A stretch of 64,000 nt of DNA from Pilibacter termitis (GCF_900167335.1 NZ_FUXI01000015.1:1-64000); one strand, 5' to 3'; positions 7,242 to 16,077 are shown, counted from the stretch's first letter. The notes: generated by a model not told the origin, from the letters alone. A program made the numbers and translations.

Positions 7242-7452
7242 GTTAGCATAATAGGTTGGGATAATATTTCATTTACATTCTAAAAATGATTTTTCAAAAG
7301 AATGTGCGAAGTATTGTCCGAGCCTCTTTTGTTTGGAAAAATCAAAATGTTAATTTTTGAAAAAACAAACCCTTTACATTTTTAAAAAATTGAAAAAATC
7401 TTTGAGGTGAGGAAATTTTTTCATGAAATTTGTAATAAAATTGAAAAAGGTA

Positions 7453-7480
7453 TTGTATTTTCTCGCGTTTCCATTATACT
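7453..7480 (+). promoter_or_regulatory. promoter of spx
   Basis: TTGTAT (7453-7458) and TATACT (7475-7480) lie 16 bases apart. The resulting leader is about 190 bases long and contains several short unassigned frames. Confidence 0.6.
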
Positions 7481-7680
7481 TAATAAATGAGTGTGAGGGG
7501 AAAAGGAACAACTTCATTTGATAGAGTATTTTAGAGGTATCCTTAATGGATTTATTATGACCTTAGAATATTCTTGTAAACTATTATCTCAAAAAAGGTC
7601 TGTTGGGAAATGATGACACTTTATTCACGTAAAGAAACAATTAGGAGGACCAAAAAAATAAAAGGGAGAGATTTCAAAAA

Positions 7681-8079
7681 ATGATTACATTATTTAGTTC
7701 ACCAAGTTGTACGAGTTGTAGAAAGGCTCGGAATTGGTTTGATGGACATGGTATTGAGTATAAGGAACGCAATATTATGTCTAGTCCAATTAAAAAAGAG
7801 GAGCTACGGAAGATTTTATCCTTGTCCTTAGAAGGAACAGAGGATATTATTTCGACACGTTCAAAAGTGTTTCAAAAGTTGAACGTGGATTTAGAAGAAA
7901 TGTCGCTCTCGCAATTACTAGAGCTTGTTGAAAAGCATCCAAGCCTTTTACGTCGTCCGTTGATTATGGACACAAAACGCTTGCAAATTGGCTTTAACGA
8001 AGATGAAATTCGTGCCTTTTTGCCAAGAGACGTTCGCAAAATGGAATTACGACACGCACAAATGATGGCTGGGATTTAA
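7681..8079 (+). CDS. spx: Spx-family transcriptional regulator
   Basis: Encodes 132 residues, the usual length for Spx. The thioredoxin-like ArsC/Spx fold starts MITLFSSPSCTSCRKA, with the redox switch Cys10-x-x-Cys13. The RRPLIMD segment and the C-terminal FLPRDVRK are typical of Spx rather than of arsenate reductase. Spx binds the alpha C-terminal domain of RNA polymerase and redirects transcription under disulfide stress. ClpXP normally degrades it, and clpX lies in this window (27209). The gene stands alone between its promoter and a terminator. Confidence 0.93.
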   Translation: MITLFSSPSCTSCRKARNWFDGHGIEYKERNIMSSPIKKEELRKILSLSLEGTEDIISTRSKVFQKLNVDLEEMSLSQLLELVEKHPSLLRRPLIMDTKRLQIGFNEDEIRAFLPRDVRKMELRHAQMMAGI

Positions 8080-8091
8080 AGAGTTGGAGAT

Positions 8092-8123
8092 TACACCCTT
8101 TTGTTTGAGAGGGTGTATTTTTT
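8092..8123 (+). terminator. terminator of spx
   Basis: TACACCCTT (8092-8100) and AGGGTGTA (8110-8117) form a stem followed by six T residues. Confidence 0.85.
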
Positions 8124-8249
8124 GGGGGAGTTGTTGTAGAAATACACACCTTCTTTCCTTATCCTCTTTACCAATTCTTAAATCTTTAGTATAATAGCTA
8201 AGTAACGAGTATTTGGTGGAGAATCCACAGACGAAGGAGGAAATTCGAT

Positions 8250-9134
8250 ATGGCGATTTTTAAAGGACGCACAGTCGAAGAAGCGATTGAGAGAGGTTTG
8301 AAAGAACTTGGGATTTCAAAAGAAAAAGCTCATGTTCATATCAAACAAACAGAGAAGAAAGGATTCTTAGGCTTTGGCAGAAAACTTGCTGAGGTAGAGA
8401 TTGACGGGATTGCAGAGGACGTAATCATGCAGGCAGACCGCCATGCTGTTCGTGGTGTGCCAGACGAAATTCGTGCTCAAGCAGAACCAGTAAAAAGTGC
8501 AAGTGAAGCAACGGTAGAGCTTTCTAAAGTAGTCTCAGCAGTGAAACAGGCAGAAGAAGGAGACGCAAAGAAAAATTCGTCAAAGTCTGAAGTAGGTGCT
8601 GACAAACTTGCTGCAACAGTACCTACGGAGCTTGCAAGTGAAGGAAATGAATTTTTAGAGAATCTTGACGAAAAAACAACGCTTGCAGAGCTTGCGAAAT
8701 ATTTGACGAAAATTACAAAGGAATTGGGTGCACCTGCATTGGTGAAAATTTCTCGTGATTCCACAGGTGTTGCAACGTTGAGTTTAGAAAGCACAAAGCA
8801 AGGGATTTTGATTGGAAAACACGGAAAAATCCTAAATAGCTTGCAATATTTATCGCAAGTGTTTGTGCATAGAGTGGCAGAGGGGAAAGTTTCCGTCATT
8901 ATCAATGTTGGCGATTATCGTGAAAAACGAAAAGAGGTTTTAACTCGATTGGCAAAACGTACAGCTGAAAATGTGAAACGTACAGGTCAACCAGTATTCC
9001 TTGAGCCAATGCCTGCATTTGAACGCAAGCAAATTCATGCAGCTTTAGCAAAAGATCCATATATTAGCACACACTCAGAAGGGGATGACCCTTATCGTTA
9101 TCTGGTTGTGGAAAAAAGTGGACGTAGGATATAG
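8250..9134 (+). CDS. khpB: RNA-binding protein KhpB (Jag/EloR)
   Basis: Encodes 294 residues from ATG 8250, with GAAGGAGG upstream. Domain order is Jag_N (MAIFKGRTVEEAIERGL, GFLGFGRK) at 1-50; a low-complexity acidic linker to about 145; a KH domain with a GKHG loop near residue 190; and an R3H domain (ERKQIHAAL, then DPYRYLVVEK) to the end. KhpB pairs with KhpA to bind RNA and influences cell elongation and division in related cocci. In most Firmicutes the gene follows rnpA-yidC; here it stands alone. A promoter with TATAAT near 8191-8196 and a small stem around the TGGTGGAGAATCCACA leader precede it. Confidence 0.92.
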   Translation: MAIFKGRTVEEAIERGLKELGISKEKAHVHIKQTEKKGFLGFGRKLAEVEIDGIAEDVIMQADRHAVRGVPDEIRAQAEPVKSASEATVELSKVVSAVKQAEEGDAKKNSSKSEVGADKLAATVPTELASEGNEFLENLDEKTTLAELAKYLTKITKELGAPALVKISRDSTGVATLSLESTKQGILIGKHGKILNSLQYLSQVFVHRVAEGKVSVIINVGDYREKRKEVLTRLAKRTAENVKRTGQPVFLEPMPAFERKQIHAALAKDPYISTHSEGDDPYRYLVVEKSGRRI

Positions 9135-9152
9135 AGAAATAGTGAAATAACC

Positions 9153-9204
9153 AAAAACACACTTCTAATTGAACGTATAGTAGTTCAAATGGAAGTGTGT
9201 TTTT
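9153..9204. terminator. bidirectional terminator after khpB
   Basis: AAAAACACACTTC (9153-9165) and GAAGTGTGTTTTT (9192-9204) pair, with an inner TTGAAC/GTTCAA arm. It serves khpB and the convergent gene at 9214. Confidence 0.85.
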
Positions 9205-9213
9205 GCCTGAAAA

Positions 9214-9585
9214 TTAGCCAATTCTTTTCAAAATCGCAATCGACTCCTCTGCCTCATCGCTCAGCGAAATCGGTGTTTTCTCGTCTGCGTGAATGGTGAT
9301 TTGATAACCATATTTATCTTGAACAACGAGTTTGTGATCGTCAATCGTCAGAATTTTTCCGTCCATTGCAATATTATCAATTGTAATGTTCAAGGAATCT
9401 GTGATTTCTAAAATATGTGTTGTTTTTCTTGTAACGCTTGGTGCAGAAAAACTGAAACGTCCGACATATTTATCTTTGAAATTTTCTTGACGCACTTTTT
9501 TTTCACGTTTTTTCTGATACAAAAGTGAGCTCATCGCACCTGTAATAACAGAAGCACTCAAAAGTGCAAGCCAGCCTTTTCTCAT
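9214..9585 (-). CDS. DUF4828-like small membrane-anchored protein
   Basis: Encodes 123 residues on the minus strand, with GGTGGAGAAAAA before the ATG. An N-terminal hydrophobic segment (GWLALLSASVITGAMSSLLY) followed by KKREKK suggests a single membrane anchor with the rest in the cytoplasm. The remainder is beta-rich (FSFSAPSVTRKTTHILEI, ILTIDDHKLVVQDKYGYQI). The pattern fits the DUF4828 proteins of enterococci and lactobacilli, by memory of the family. Function is unknown. The region 9586-9845 upstream is AT-rich without a visible gene. Confidence 0.65.
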   Translation of the reverse strand: MRKGWLALLSASVITGAMSSLLYQKKREKKVRQENFKDKYVGRFSFSAPSVTRKTTHILEITDSLNITIDNIAMDGKILTIDDHKLVVQDKYGYQITIHADEKTPISLSDEAEESIAILKRIG

Positions 9586-9845
9586 TTTTTCTCCACCTAA
9601 CTAAATAATCTGATAGAAAAAATAATACCATAGTTTAAAGCAAAATATTTTGATAAACTCTATTTGTAAAAGAAACGTAATTTATTTTATAAGAAAACTT
9701 AAAAATCGCTCCAATTGTCGCTTATTTTCTTTGTGGAATTTCCATATTTGTTGCTAGATTTCAAAAGCATTTTGTTAGCTAATCGCTTTAAATCGTTGTC
9801 AAACTGTTCAATTTTTTCAGCTTTTATTTTTTTGGTACCTTTTTA

Positions 9846-9874
9846 TTGACAATTTTATTTACTAGTAATAATAT
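9846..9874 (+). promoter_or_regulatory. promoter of the MarR gene with palindromic operator in the spacer
   Basis: TTGACA (9846-9851) and TAATAT (9869-9874) are 17 bases apart. The spacer contains the perfect palindrome TTACTAGTAA (9859-9868). A repressor bound there would block RNA polymerase, so it is a good candidate site for the downstream MarR protein. Confidence 0.7.
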
Positions 9875-9938
9875 TTAATAGTGTTAATAATTATCAAAGG
9901 TAAATAAAAAATATTCGCTCAAAAAAGAGGTGAGAAAA

Positions 9939-10394
9939 ATGAGCTATGTAGAAGAATCGGCAAGAGAGCTTGTTGATTTATTCATTAATCATCGGAACAA
10001 TGCGTTTCGGCGAATGGATAAAAGTTCACGTGGAGAACTTGTGGTGTTGAAATTTCTTGCACAATCTCCGCCACTTGCACCGCCAAAGCAAGCTCCACCG
10101 TCTATTACGCCAAAAATGATAGCGGAAATGATGAATGTTTCCAAGCCAAGAATTGCACTTATTTTGAACGCTTTGGAGAAAAAAGGTGAAATTTTACGCA
10201 AACCGTCTAAAACAGATAGGCGACAAGTCCTAGTTTCGATTACTGAAAAAGGTATTCTTCGAGTGAACGAAAGTAAAAATGAATGGCGAGAAACGTTGTA
10301 CAAAGTCTTTGAAGAAATGGGTGAAGAAGATACAAGGAAATTTATTGAACTCATCCAGCAATTTATGACAAGCTATAAAAATCATGAGAAATAA
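9939..10394 (+). CDS. MarR-family transcriptional regulator
   Basis: ATG 9939 is chosen because AGAGGTG (9926-9932) sits seven bases before it; the upstream GTG (9930) is part of that site. Encodes 151 residues. The winged helix-turn-helix is clear: ITPKMIAEMMNVSKPRIALI, LEKKGEILRKPS, DRRQVLVSITEKG. A proline-rich insert (QSPPLAPPKQAPPS) sits before the recognition region and is unusual for the family. It lies directly upstream of a two-gene ABC exporter and probably represses both itself and the exporter, with a small-molecule ligand relieving repression. Confidence 0.9.
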   Translation: MSYVEESARELVDLFINHRNNAFRRMDKSSRGELVVLKFLAQSPPLAPPKQAPPSITPKMIAEMMNVSKPRIALILNALEKKGEILRKPSKTDRRQVLVSITEKGILRVNESKNEWRETLYKVFEEMGEEDTRKFIELIQQFMTSYKNHEK

Positions 10395-10413
10395 ATCAAA
10401 ACGCTTAACAATT

Positions 10414-10443
10414 AACCTAGGTATAATATACAATTAGTTAGGT
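10414..10443 (+). promoter_or_regulatory. promoter of the ABC exporter operon with possible operator
   Basis: TATAAT at 10422-10427 is flanked by AACCTA (10414-10419) and TTAGGT (10438-10443), an imperfect inverted pair around the -10. No good -35 is visible, so an activator or read-through from the MarR gene is possible. Confidence 0.45.
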
Positions 10444-10498
10444 GAAATTTACGAAGTAAAAAATCAAGAGCGTAGTGAGACAAAGAAAGGAATAAAGC

Positions 10499-12655
10499 AT
10501 GAAAATTTTTGGTTATCTAAAAAAATATTGGTATGCCGTACTGATTGCGGTTGTCTTGCTTATTGTGCAAGCACACAGTGATTTAAGTTTGCCAAATTTG
10601 ACAAGTGACATCGTGGATGTAGGGATTATGCAAGGAGGAGTGGAGGATGCGACACCTAAAAAAATCCGCTCAACTTCTATGCAAGCTCTTGAATTGTTTA
10701 TGACGGATAAAGAAGTCAAAACAGTGGAGGACAATTACAAATTAAGTGGAGATAAAAAAACTTATACACTTGATTTGCAAAAAGGAGAAACAAGCGAGAA
10801 ACTCTCAAAAATTATGAGTTTGCCAATGGTGATGGTCGCAGAAACGGCAAAATTAAAAGATGAAAAAACGAATTTGACCGCTTTGATGAAAGCTTATCAA
10901 GCTGGCATGATGAAAAAAGAACAATTCATCGAAATGCGTGATAAAGCGAAAGAAAAAATGGGTGACTTGTCTGAAAGCTCTATGCAACAAGTTGGCGTGC
11001 AATTTGTTCGTAGCGAATACAAAGCGTTAGGCGAAAATACGAAAAAAATTCAAAATGACTATATGTGGTCAACAGGGTTGAAAATGATTGGTTTGACGCT
11101 ACTTTCAGTTGTAAGTTCCATTTTAGTGGCATTGATTGCCTCTTATGTGGCGGCGAGTATCTCAAGAGATTTGCGTGTTCGTCAATACGAGCGAACGCTT
11201 GAGTTTTCAAATGCTGAAATGGATAAATTTTCTGCAGCCTCATTGATTACACGGAACACGAATGATATTCAGCAAATTCAAATGGGGCTTGTCATGGCAA
11301 TGCGTTTAGTGTTGTATGCACCGATTTTGGGTATCGGTGGAATTTACAATGTATGGAAAACAGGTACAGGTATGGGATGGATTGTAGGTCTCGCCGTGGG
11401 TCTTGTATTGGTTTTAGTCTTGGTATTGCTCGGAACGACGATGCCAAAATTCAAGTCGTTGCAAAAATTAGTTGACCGAGTAAACCTTGTTTCTCGAGAA
11501 ATTTTGACAGGACTTCCAGTTATTCGTGCGTTTAGTCGTGAAAAATTTGAGGAAAAACGTTTTGATGCGGCGAATACTGATTTGATGAAAACGCAATTGT
11601 TTGTCAATCGTGCGATGAGTTTGATGATGCCGTTGATGATGTTATTGATGAACGGAATTTCAGTGTTAATTGTCTGGGTTGGCGGACACAATATGGAAAA
11701 AGGCGAGCTTCAAGTTGGGGATATGATGGCATTCTTGACGTATACAATGATGATTGTCATGGCATTTATGATGCTTTCTATGGTGTCAATTATTTTGCCA
11801 CGTTCAAACGTTGCGGCAGTTCGTGTGGAAGAAGTATTAGCTACCACACCGACGATTACGAGCAAGGAAGTTGTGCGTGATGATGAAAAAGAATTTGCTG
11901 GTGAAGTGAAATTTGAAGGCGTAACATTCCATTTTCCAGATGCGAAAGAAGATGTGTTGCACCACATTAATTTCACAGCGAAAACAGGGCAGACGACTGC
12001 TTTGATTGGCTCAACAGGTTCAGGAAAATCTACGATTGTCAATCTTGTTCCTCGTTTGTACGATGTGACAGGTGGGCGAATTACGATTGATGGCGTGGAT
12101 ATTCGTGATTTGAGCTTGCATAAATTGCATGAATTGATTGGTTTTGTACCGCAAAAAGGAATGCTCTTTTCTGGTGATATAGCTTCAAATATTAAGTTTG
12201 GCGATGCTGAAATTAGTGATGAAGAAATGAAAAAAGCAGCTGAAATTGCACAGGCAACAGAATTTATTTCACAAAGTGAGGAAGGATTTGAACGCTCCAT
12301 TTCCCAAGGTGGAACAAATGTCTCAGGTGGGCAAAAACAACGTTTGTCTATCGCTCGTGCAATTGCGAAGAAACCCAAAATCATGATTTTTGATGATAGT
12401 TTTTCAGCACTTGACAACAAAACGGATGTGGCTTTAAGAAAAGCTCTGGCTGAAAATGTAAAAGATGCAACGATGATCATTGTTGCACAAAAAATTTCCA
12501 CCATTCTTCATGCTGACCAGATTGTCGTATTAAACGAAGGGCGTGTTGTTGCGACAGGGACACATGAGGAATTGATGCAAACGAGTGAAACCTATCAAGA
12601 AATTGCGAAAAGTCAGCTGAATAATTCAGAGCTTGGCATTGAAGAAGCGGAGTAG
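10499..12655 (+). CDS. ABC exporter half-transporter, degenerate ATP-site subunit
   Basis: Encodes 718 residues. The N-terminal transmembrane domain has an unusually long soluble segment between the first two membrane helices (about residues 40-185, rich in Lys, Glu and Met), making it longer than typical half-transporters. The nucleotide-binding domain has Walker A GSTGSGKST (about 503), signature VSGGQKQRLS (about 607) and Walker B IMIFDDSFSALD (about 627). The catalytic Glu is replaced by Asp, and the switch His is replaced by Gln (VAQKIS). This is the pattern of the inactive-site subunit in heterodimeric exporters such as BmrCD, LmrCD, EfrCD and TM287/288. It pairs with the next gene and probably exports drugs or lipophilic compounds. 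Confidence 0.92.
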   Translation: MKIFGYLKKYWYAVLIAVVLLIVQAHSDLSLPNLTSDIVDVGIMQGGVEDATPKKIRSTSMQALELFMTDKEVKTVEDNYKLSGDKKTYTLDLQKGETSEKLSKIMSLPMVMVAETAKLKDEKTNLTALMKAYQAGMMKKEQFIEMRDKAKEKMGDLSESSMQQVGVQFVRSEYKALGENTKKIQNDYMWSTGLKMIGLTLLSVVSSILVALIASYVAASISRDLRVRQYERTLEFSNAEMDKFSAASLITRNTNDIQQIQMGLVMAMRLVLYAPILGIGGIYNVWKTGTGMGWIVGLAVGLVLVLVLVLLGTTMPKFKSLQKLVDRVNLVSREILTGLPVIRAFSREKFEEKRFDAANTDLMKTQLFVNRAMSLMMPLMMLLMNGISVLIVWVGGHNMEKGELQVGDMMAFLTYTMMIVMAFMMLSMVSIILPRSNVAAVRVEEVLATTPTITSKEVVRDDEKEFAGEVKFEGVTFHFPDAKEDVLHHINFTAKTGQTTALIGSTGSGKSTIVNLVPRLYDVTGGRITIDGVDIRDLSLHKLHELIGFVPQKGMLFSGDIASNIKFGDAEISDEEMKKAAEIAQATEFISQSEEGFERSISQGGTNVSGGQKQRLSIARAIAKKPKIMIFDDSFSALDNKTDVALRKALAENVKDATMIIVAQKISTILHADQIVVLNEGRVVATGTHEELMQTSETYQEIAKSQLNNSELGIEEAE

Positions 12656-12670
12656 AAAGGGGCGAAAAAC

Positions 12671-14533
12671 ATGAGTAAAGAAACAACAACACAACATAAA
12701 GCCCCACAAGGACGAGGCGGATTTGGCCCAATGGGCGGTATGCAAGGAAGTGTCGAAAAGGCAAAGGATTTTAAAGGAACACTGAAAAAATTACTCGCCT
12801 ATATCGGTTCATATAAGATTGCTGTAATCTTTGTGATGATTTTTGCGATTGCCTCTACTGTTTTTACGATTTGGGGACCAAAGATTTTATCTAAGGCGAT
12901 TACCGAGTTGTTTAATGGGTTAATTAAGAAATATCAAGGAACAGGCGATATTAATTTTGACAAAATTGCAGGCATTTTGATTTTCATGCTTGTTCTGTAC
13001 TTGCTAAGTTCATTCTTTTCTTTTATTCAAGGATGGATTATGTCAACTATTACACAACGCATTACTTATCGCATGAGAAGAGAAATCAGCGAAAAAATCA
13101 ATCGTATGCCAATGAATTATTTTGAAAGTCGTACGATTGGAGATGTATTGAGCCGTATCACGAATGATGTCGATACGCTTGGACAAAGTTTGAACCAATC
13201 TGTTACACAGCTTATTACAAGTGTTTGTACGATTATCGGTGTGGCGATTATGATGTTGACCATTAGTCCGCTTATGACAGGAATTACGATTATCATCTTA
13301 CCAGTTTCTGCCATTTTGATTGCCGTTGTCGTGAAATTTTCACAAAAATATTTCCGTATTCAGCAGAAATATCTAGGTGTCATTAACGGTCAAGTCGAAG
13401 AAACAATTGGAGGACACAATATTGTCCGTTTGTTCAACGAAGAGGAAAAATCCCTTGCTGAATTTAAAAAACAAAATGATATTTTGTTCCAATCTGCATG
13501 GAAATCACAGTTTCTATCTGGGTTAATGCAACCAATCATGAACTTTGTCGGAAATCTTGGTTATGTGGCAGTTGCTATTGCTGGTGGTGTCCTTGCGTAT
13601 AACGGCACGATTACAGTTGGAGATATTCAAGCGTTTATCCAATATGTTCGCAATTTCACACAACCAATTGCTCAACTTGCACAAGTTTCCAATATGTTGC
13701 AATCAATGGCAGCAGCAGCAGAACGCGTGTTTGAATTTCTTGGTGAAGAGGAAGAAGATCAATTTGCTGAAAATCCTGTGAAAATCGACAAAGCAAAAGG
13801 AACGGTTGACTTTGAACACGTGAAATTTGGTTACACACCAGAGAAGATTGTCATCAAAGACTTCAATTCTCATGTTGAGGCAGGTCAAATGGTCGCAATT
13901 GTAGGACCTACTGGAGCTGGGAAAACGACAATGGTCAAATTGCTTGAGCGTTTCTATGATGTTACCAGCGGTGCAATCAAAGTGGACGGACACAATATCC
14001 AAGATTTTAATCGTGCAGATTTGCGTGAAAATATCGGTATGGTCTTGCAAGACACGTGGTTGTTTAAAGGAACGATTATGGAAAATCTTCGCTATGGTCG
14101 TCTTGATGCAACGGATGAGGAAGTATATGCAGCAGCTAAAGCGGCACACGTTGACCACTTTATCCGCACACTTCCCGGCGGTTATGAAATGGAGTTAAAC
14201 GAAGAGTCTAGCAACATTTCTCAAGGTCAAAAACAATTGCTTACGATTGCACGTGCCATTCTTGCCGACAAACCAATTTTGATTTTGGACGAGGCGACAT
14301 CAAGTGTAGATACACGTACAGAAGAATTAATCCAAAATGCGATGAACAACTTGATGAAAGGCAGAACGAGCTTTGTTATCGCTCACCGTCTTTCTACAAT
14401 TAAAGATGCAGATAAAATTCTCGTAATGAATCAAGGAGATATTATCGAGCAAGGCACGCACCACGAATTGCTTGACGCAGGTGGATTTTACGCTGAGCTT
14501 TATAATAGTCAATTTGAGGAAGTGGGGGAATAA
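12671..14533 (+). CDS. ABC exporter half-transporter, catalytic-site subunit
   Basis: Encodes 620 residues from ATG 12671, with AAAGGGGCG upstream, 15 bases after the partner gene. A glycine-rich cytoplasmic N-terminal tail (QGRGGFGPMGGMQG) precedes six membrane helices. The ATP-binding domain has canonical residues: Walker A GPTGAGKTT (about 411), signature ISQGQKQLL (about 514), Walker B ILILDEATSSVD (about 536) and H-loop FVIAHRLST (about 570). With the degenerate partner it should form a heterodimer with one active and one inactive ATP site. A strong terminator follows, so the MarR-ABC-ABC unit is self-contained. Confidence 0.94.
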   Translation: MSKETTTQHKAPQGRGGFGPMGGMQGSVEKAKDFKGTLKKLLAYIGSYKIAVIFVMIFAIASTVFTIWGPKILSKAITELFNGLIKKYQGTGDINFDKIAGILIFMLVLYLLSSFFSFIQGWIMSTITQRITYRMRREISEKINRMPMNYFESRTIGDVLSRITNDVDTLGQSLNQSVTQLITSVCTIIGVAIMMLTISPLMTGITIIILPVSAILIAVVVKFSQKYFRIQQKYLGVINGQVEETIGGHNIVRLFNEEEKSLAEFKKQNDILFQSAWKSQFLSGLMQPIMNFVGNLGYVAVAIAGGVLAYNGTITVGDIQAFIQYVRNFTQPIAQLAQVSNMLQSMAAAAERVFEFLGEEEEDQFAENPVKIDKAKGTVDFEHVKFGYTPEKIVIKDFNSHVEAGQMVAIVGPTGAGKTTMVKLLERFYDVTSGAIKVDGHNIQDFNRADLRENIGMVLQDTWLFKGTIMENLRYGRLDATDEEVYAAAKAAHVDHFIRTLPGGYEMELNEESSNISQGQKQLLTIARAILADKPILILDEATSSVDTRTEELIQNAMNNLMKGRTSFVIAHRLSTIKDADKILVMNQGDIIEQGTHHELLDAGGFYAELYNSQFEEVGE

Positions 14534-14545
14534 GGTTTTAGAGTG

Positions 14546-14590
14546 GCTAGGACAAAATAGAACATTCATCTATTTTGTCCTAGCTTTTTT
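14546..14590 (+). terminator. terminator of the ABC exporter operon
   Basis: GCTAGGACAAAATAG and CTATTTTGTCCTAGC pair perfectly over 15 bases, followed by TTTTTT. Confidence 0.92.
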
Positions 14591-14702
14591 ACATTTTTCC
14601 ACACAAAAAAACTTTTCATAAATAATTATCGTTTACAATTGTTTGTTTCAAGAAAAACTGTTAATCTTTCCTTGTTATACGACACGCAAATATAAACCTC
14701 AC

Positions 14703-14890
14703 CCCACTCTACGAGTTGAAATCCCTAAAGAAAACGGAAAATGCGTCAATTAGGCATTTTCACAGTCGTTGATAAAGTGATTTAACAACAAATATTAGGT
14801 CCGATATTTGAAAAACAATTTAGCGAGTATAGCTATGGTTTTCGTCCATAACGCAGTTGTGAAATGGCGATTATTCAAACGTTAGAGTAT
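14703..14890 (+). pseudogene. remnant of a group II intron reverse transcriptase/maturase
   Basis: Translation gives RVEIPKENGK, then (after a one-base shift at about 14741) RQLGIFTVVDKVI, a TAA at 14783, QQILGPIFEKQFSEYSYGFR, P, a TAA at about 14850, and RSCEMAIIQTLEY. This is the conserved RT block of group II intron proteins (RxxxIPKxxGKxRxLGIPTVxDRVxQ, then FSxxSYGFRPxRS). Two stops, one frameshift and the absence of the catalytic YADD region show a dead fragment. No intron RNA domains are recognised next to it. It lies between the exporter terminator and the rplJ promoter. Confidence 0.85.
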
Positions 14891-14902
14891 CACACAAAAC
14901 AC

Positions 14903-14931
14903 TTGCATTCTTTTTTTCTTCATGGTAAGAT
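14903..14931 (+). promoter_or_regulatory. promoter of the rplJ-rplL operon
   Basis: TTGCAT (14903-14908) and TAAGAT (14926-14931) are spaced by 17 bases. Transcription would start just before the L10 leader. Confidence 0.75.
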
Positions 14932-14944
14932 AGTTAAGGTTAAG

Positions 14945-15060
14945 TAATTAACTGTACCGAAGACAGTAGGTGAGGCGACTCGTAAATCCTACCGAGGACA
15001 CAATATGAGAAAATCATTTGTCCCTTCATGTCTTTTTGTGTACGTGAAGTTTTTTTATTG
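14945..15060 (+). ncRNA. ribosomal protein L10 leader
   Basis: The leader contains ACCGAAGACAGTAGGTG and later CCTACCGAGGAC, the hallmark pairing and kink-turn region of the Firmicute L10(L12)4 leader. The L10-L12 complex binds this RNA and lowers expression of its own operon. The placement directly before rplJ is as expected. Boundaries are approximate. Confidence 0.85.
15024..15057 (+). terminator. attenuator hairpin of the L10 leader
   Basis: CTTCATG pairs with TACGTGAAG (with a G-U pair) and is followed by eight T residues, before the rplJ ribosome binding site. It is likely the terminator half of the autoregulatory switch. Confidence 0.7.
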
Positions 15061-15102
15061 TAAAAAATCTTCACCACAAATAAAAACGGAGGTGAAACAT
15101 AC

Positions 15103-15606
15103 ATGAGCGAAGCAATTATTGCAAAAAAAGCTGCATTAGTAGAAGAAGTAGCTGGTAAATTTAACAATGCAACTTCTGTTGTTATCGTAGATTCACGTGG
15201 TTTAACCGTAGAACAAGATACTGTTTTGCGTAAAAACTTGCGTGAAGCTGGCGTTGAATTGAAAGTAATCAAAAACTCTATTCTACGTCGTGCTGCTGAA
15301 AAAGCTGGATTGTCTGGTCTTGACGAAGTATTCACAGGACCAACTGCAGTTGCGTTTTCAAATGAAGATGCTGTTGCACCAGCGAAAATCATCAACGATT
15401 TTGCAAAAGAAGCAGAAGCACTTGAAATCAAGGGTGGTGTTGTGGAAGGAAAAGTTTCTTCAAAAGAAGAAATTATCTCTCTTGCAAAACTTCCAAACCG
15501 CGAAGGTTTGCTTTCTATGCTTTTATCAGTTCTTCAAGCTCCTGTACGCAACGTGGCATATGCTGTCAACGCTGTGGCAGAAAGCAAAGAAGGCGAAGCT
15601 GCATAA
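15103..15606 (+). CDS. rplJ: 50S ribosomal protein L10
   Basis: Encodes 167 residues from ATG 15103, with CGGAGGTG upstream. The N-terminal domain ([40 protein letters not shown]) binds 23S rRNA at the stalk base, and the C-terminal helix ([14 protein letters not shown]) carries L7/L12 dimers. Length and order (L10 then L7/L12) are standard. Expression is controlled by the L10 leader. The A at codon ends and strong codon bias fit a highly expressed gene. Confidence 0.97.
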   Translation: MSEAIIAKKAALVEEVAGKFNNATSVVIVDSRGLTVEQDTVLRKNLREAGVELKVIKNSILRRAAEKAGLSGLDEVFTGPTAVAFSNEDAVAPAKIINDFAKEAEALEIKGGVVEGKVSSKEEIISLAKLPNREGLLSMLLSVLQAPVRNVAYAVNAVAESKEGEAA

Positions 15607-15690
15607 TTTCTATGCAGGAAAAATTTGTTGCGTAAGTGCAACACCATTTATTGAAATAAAACAATTAACTTAAAACGGAGGAATTTTACA

Positions 15691-16062
15691 ATGGCATTAA
15701 ACATTGAAAACATCGTTGCTGAATTAAAAGAAGCAACTATCTTAGAATTGAACGACTTAGTAAAAGCTATCGAAGAAGAATTTGGTGTATCTGCGGCTGC
15801 TCCTGTAGCTGTAGCTGCTGCTGGTGGAGAAGCTGCTGGTGGAGCTGAACAAACTGAATTCACAGTTGAATTGACTGAAGCTGGTGGAACTAAAGTGAAA
15901 GTGATCAAAGCAGTTCGTGAAGCAACTGGTCTTGGTTTGAAAGAAGCAAAAGAATTAGTTGATGGTGCTCCATCTGCAATCAAAGAAAATGTTTCTAAAG
16001 AAGAAGCTGAAGCATTGAAAGCTGCTCTTGAAGAAGCTGGTGCTGTGGTTACACTTAAATAA
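15691..16062 (+). CDS. rplL: 50S ribosomal protein L7/L12
   Basis: Encodes 123 residues from ATG 15691, with ACGGAGGAA upstream. The N-terminal dimerisation domain ([20 protein letters not shown]) is followed by an Ala/Gly hinge ([17 protein letters not shown]) and the factor-binding C-terminal domain ([26 protein letters not shown]). It forms the mobile stalk that recruits translation GTPases. It is cotranscribed with rplJ (84-base gap) and followed by a terminator. Confidence 0.98.
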   Translation: MALNIENIVAELKEATILELNDLVKAIEEEFGVSAAAPVAVAAAGGEAAGGAEQTEFTVELTEAGGTKVKVIKAVREATGLGLKEAKELVDGAPSAIKENVSKEEAEALKAALEEAGAVVTLK

Positions 16063-16077
16063 TCGGTGTATAAATAT

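Noticed and set aside
7610-7684. short frame overlapping the start of spx
   Set aside because: It is only about 24 codons, Lys/Arg-rich and without a convincing ribosome binding site; a leader peptide cannot be excluded.
11710-12504. 264-codon minus-strand open frame inside the first ABC exporter gene
   Set aside because: It is antisense to clear ATP-binding motifs, has Ser/Phe/Ile-rich sequence typical of reversed coding DNA, and lacks a ribosome binding site.
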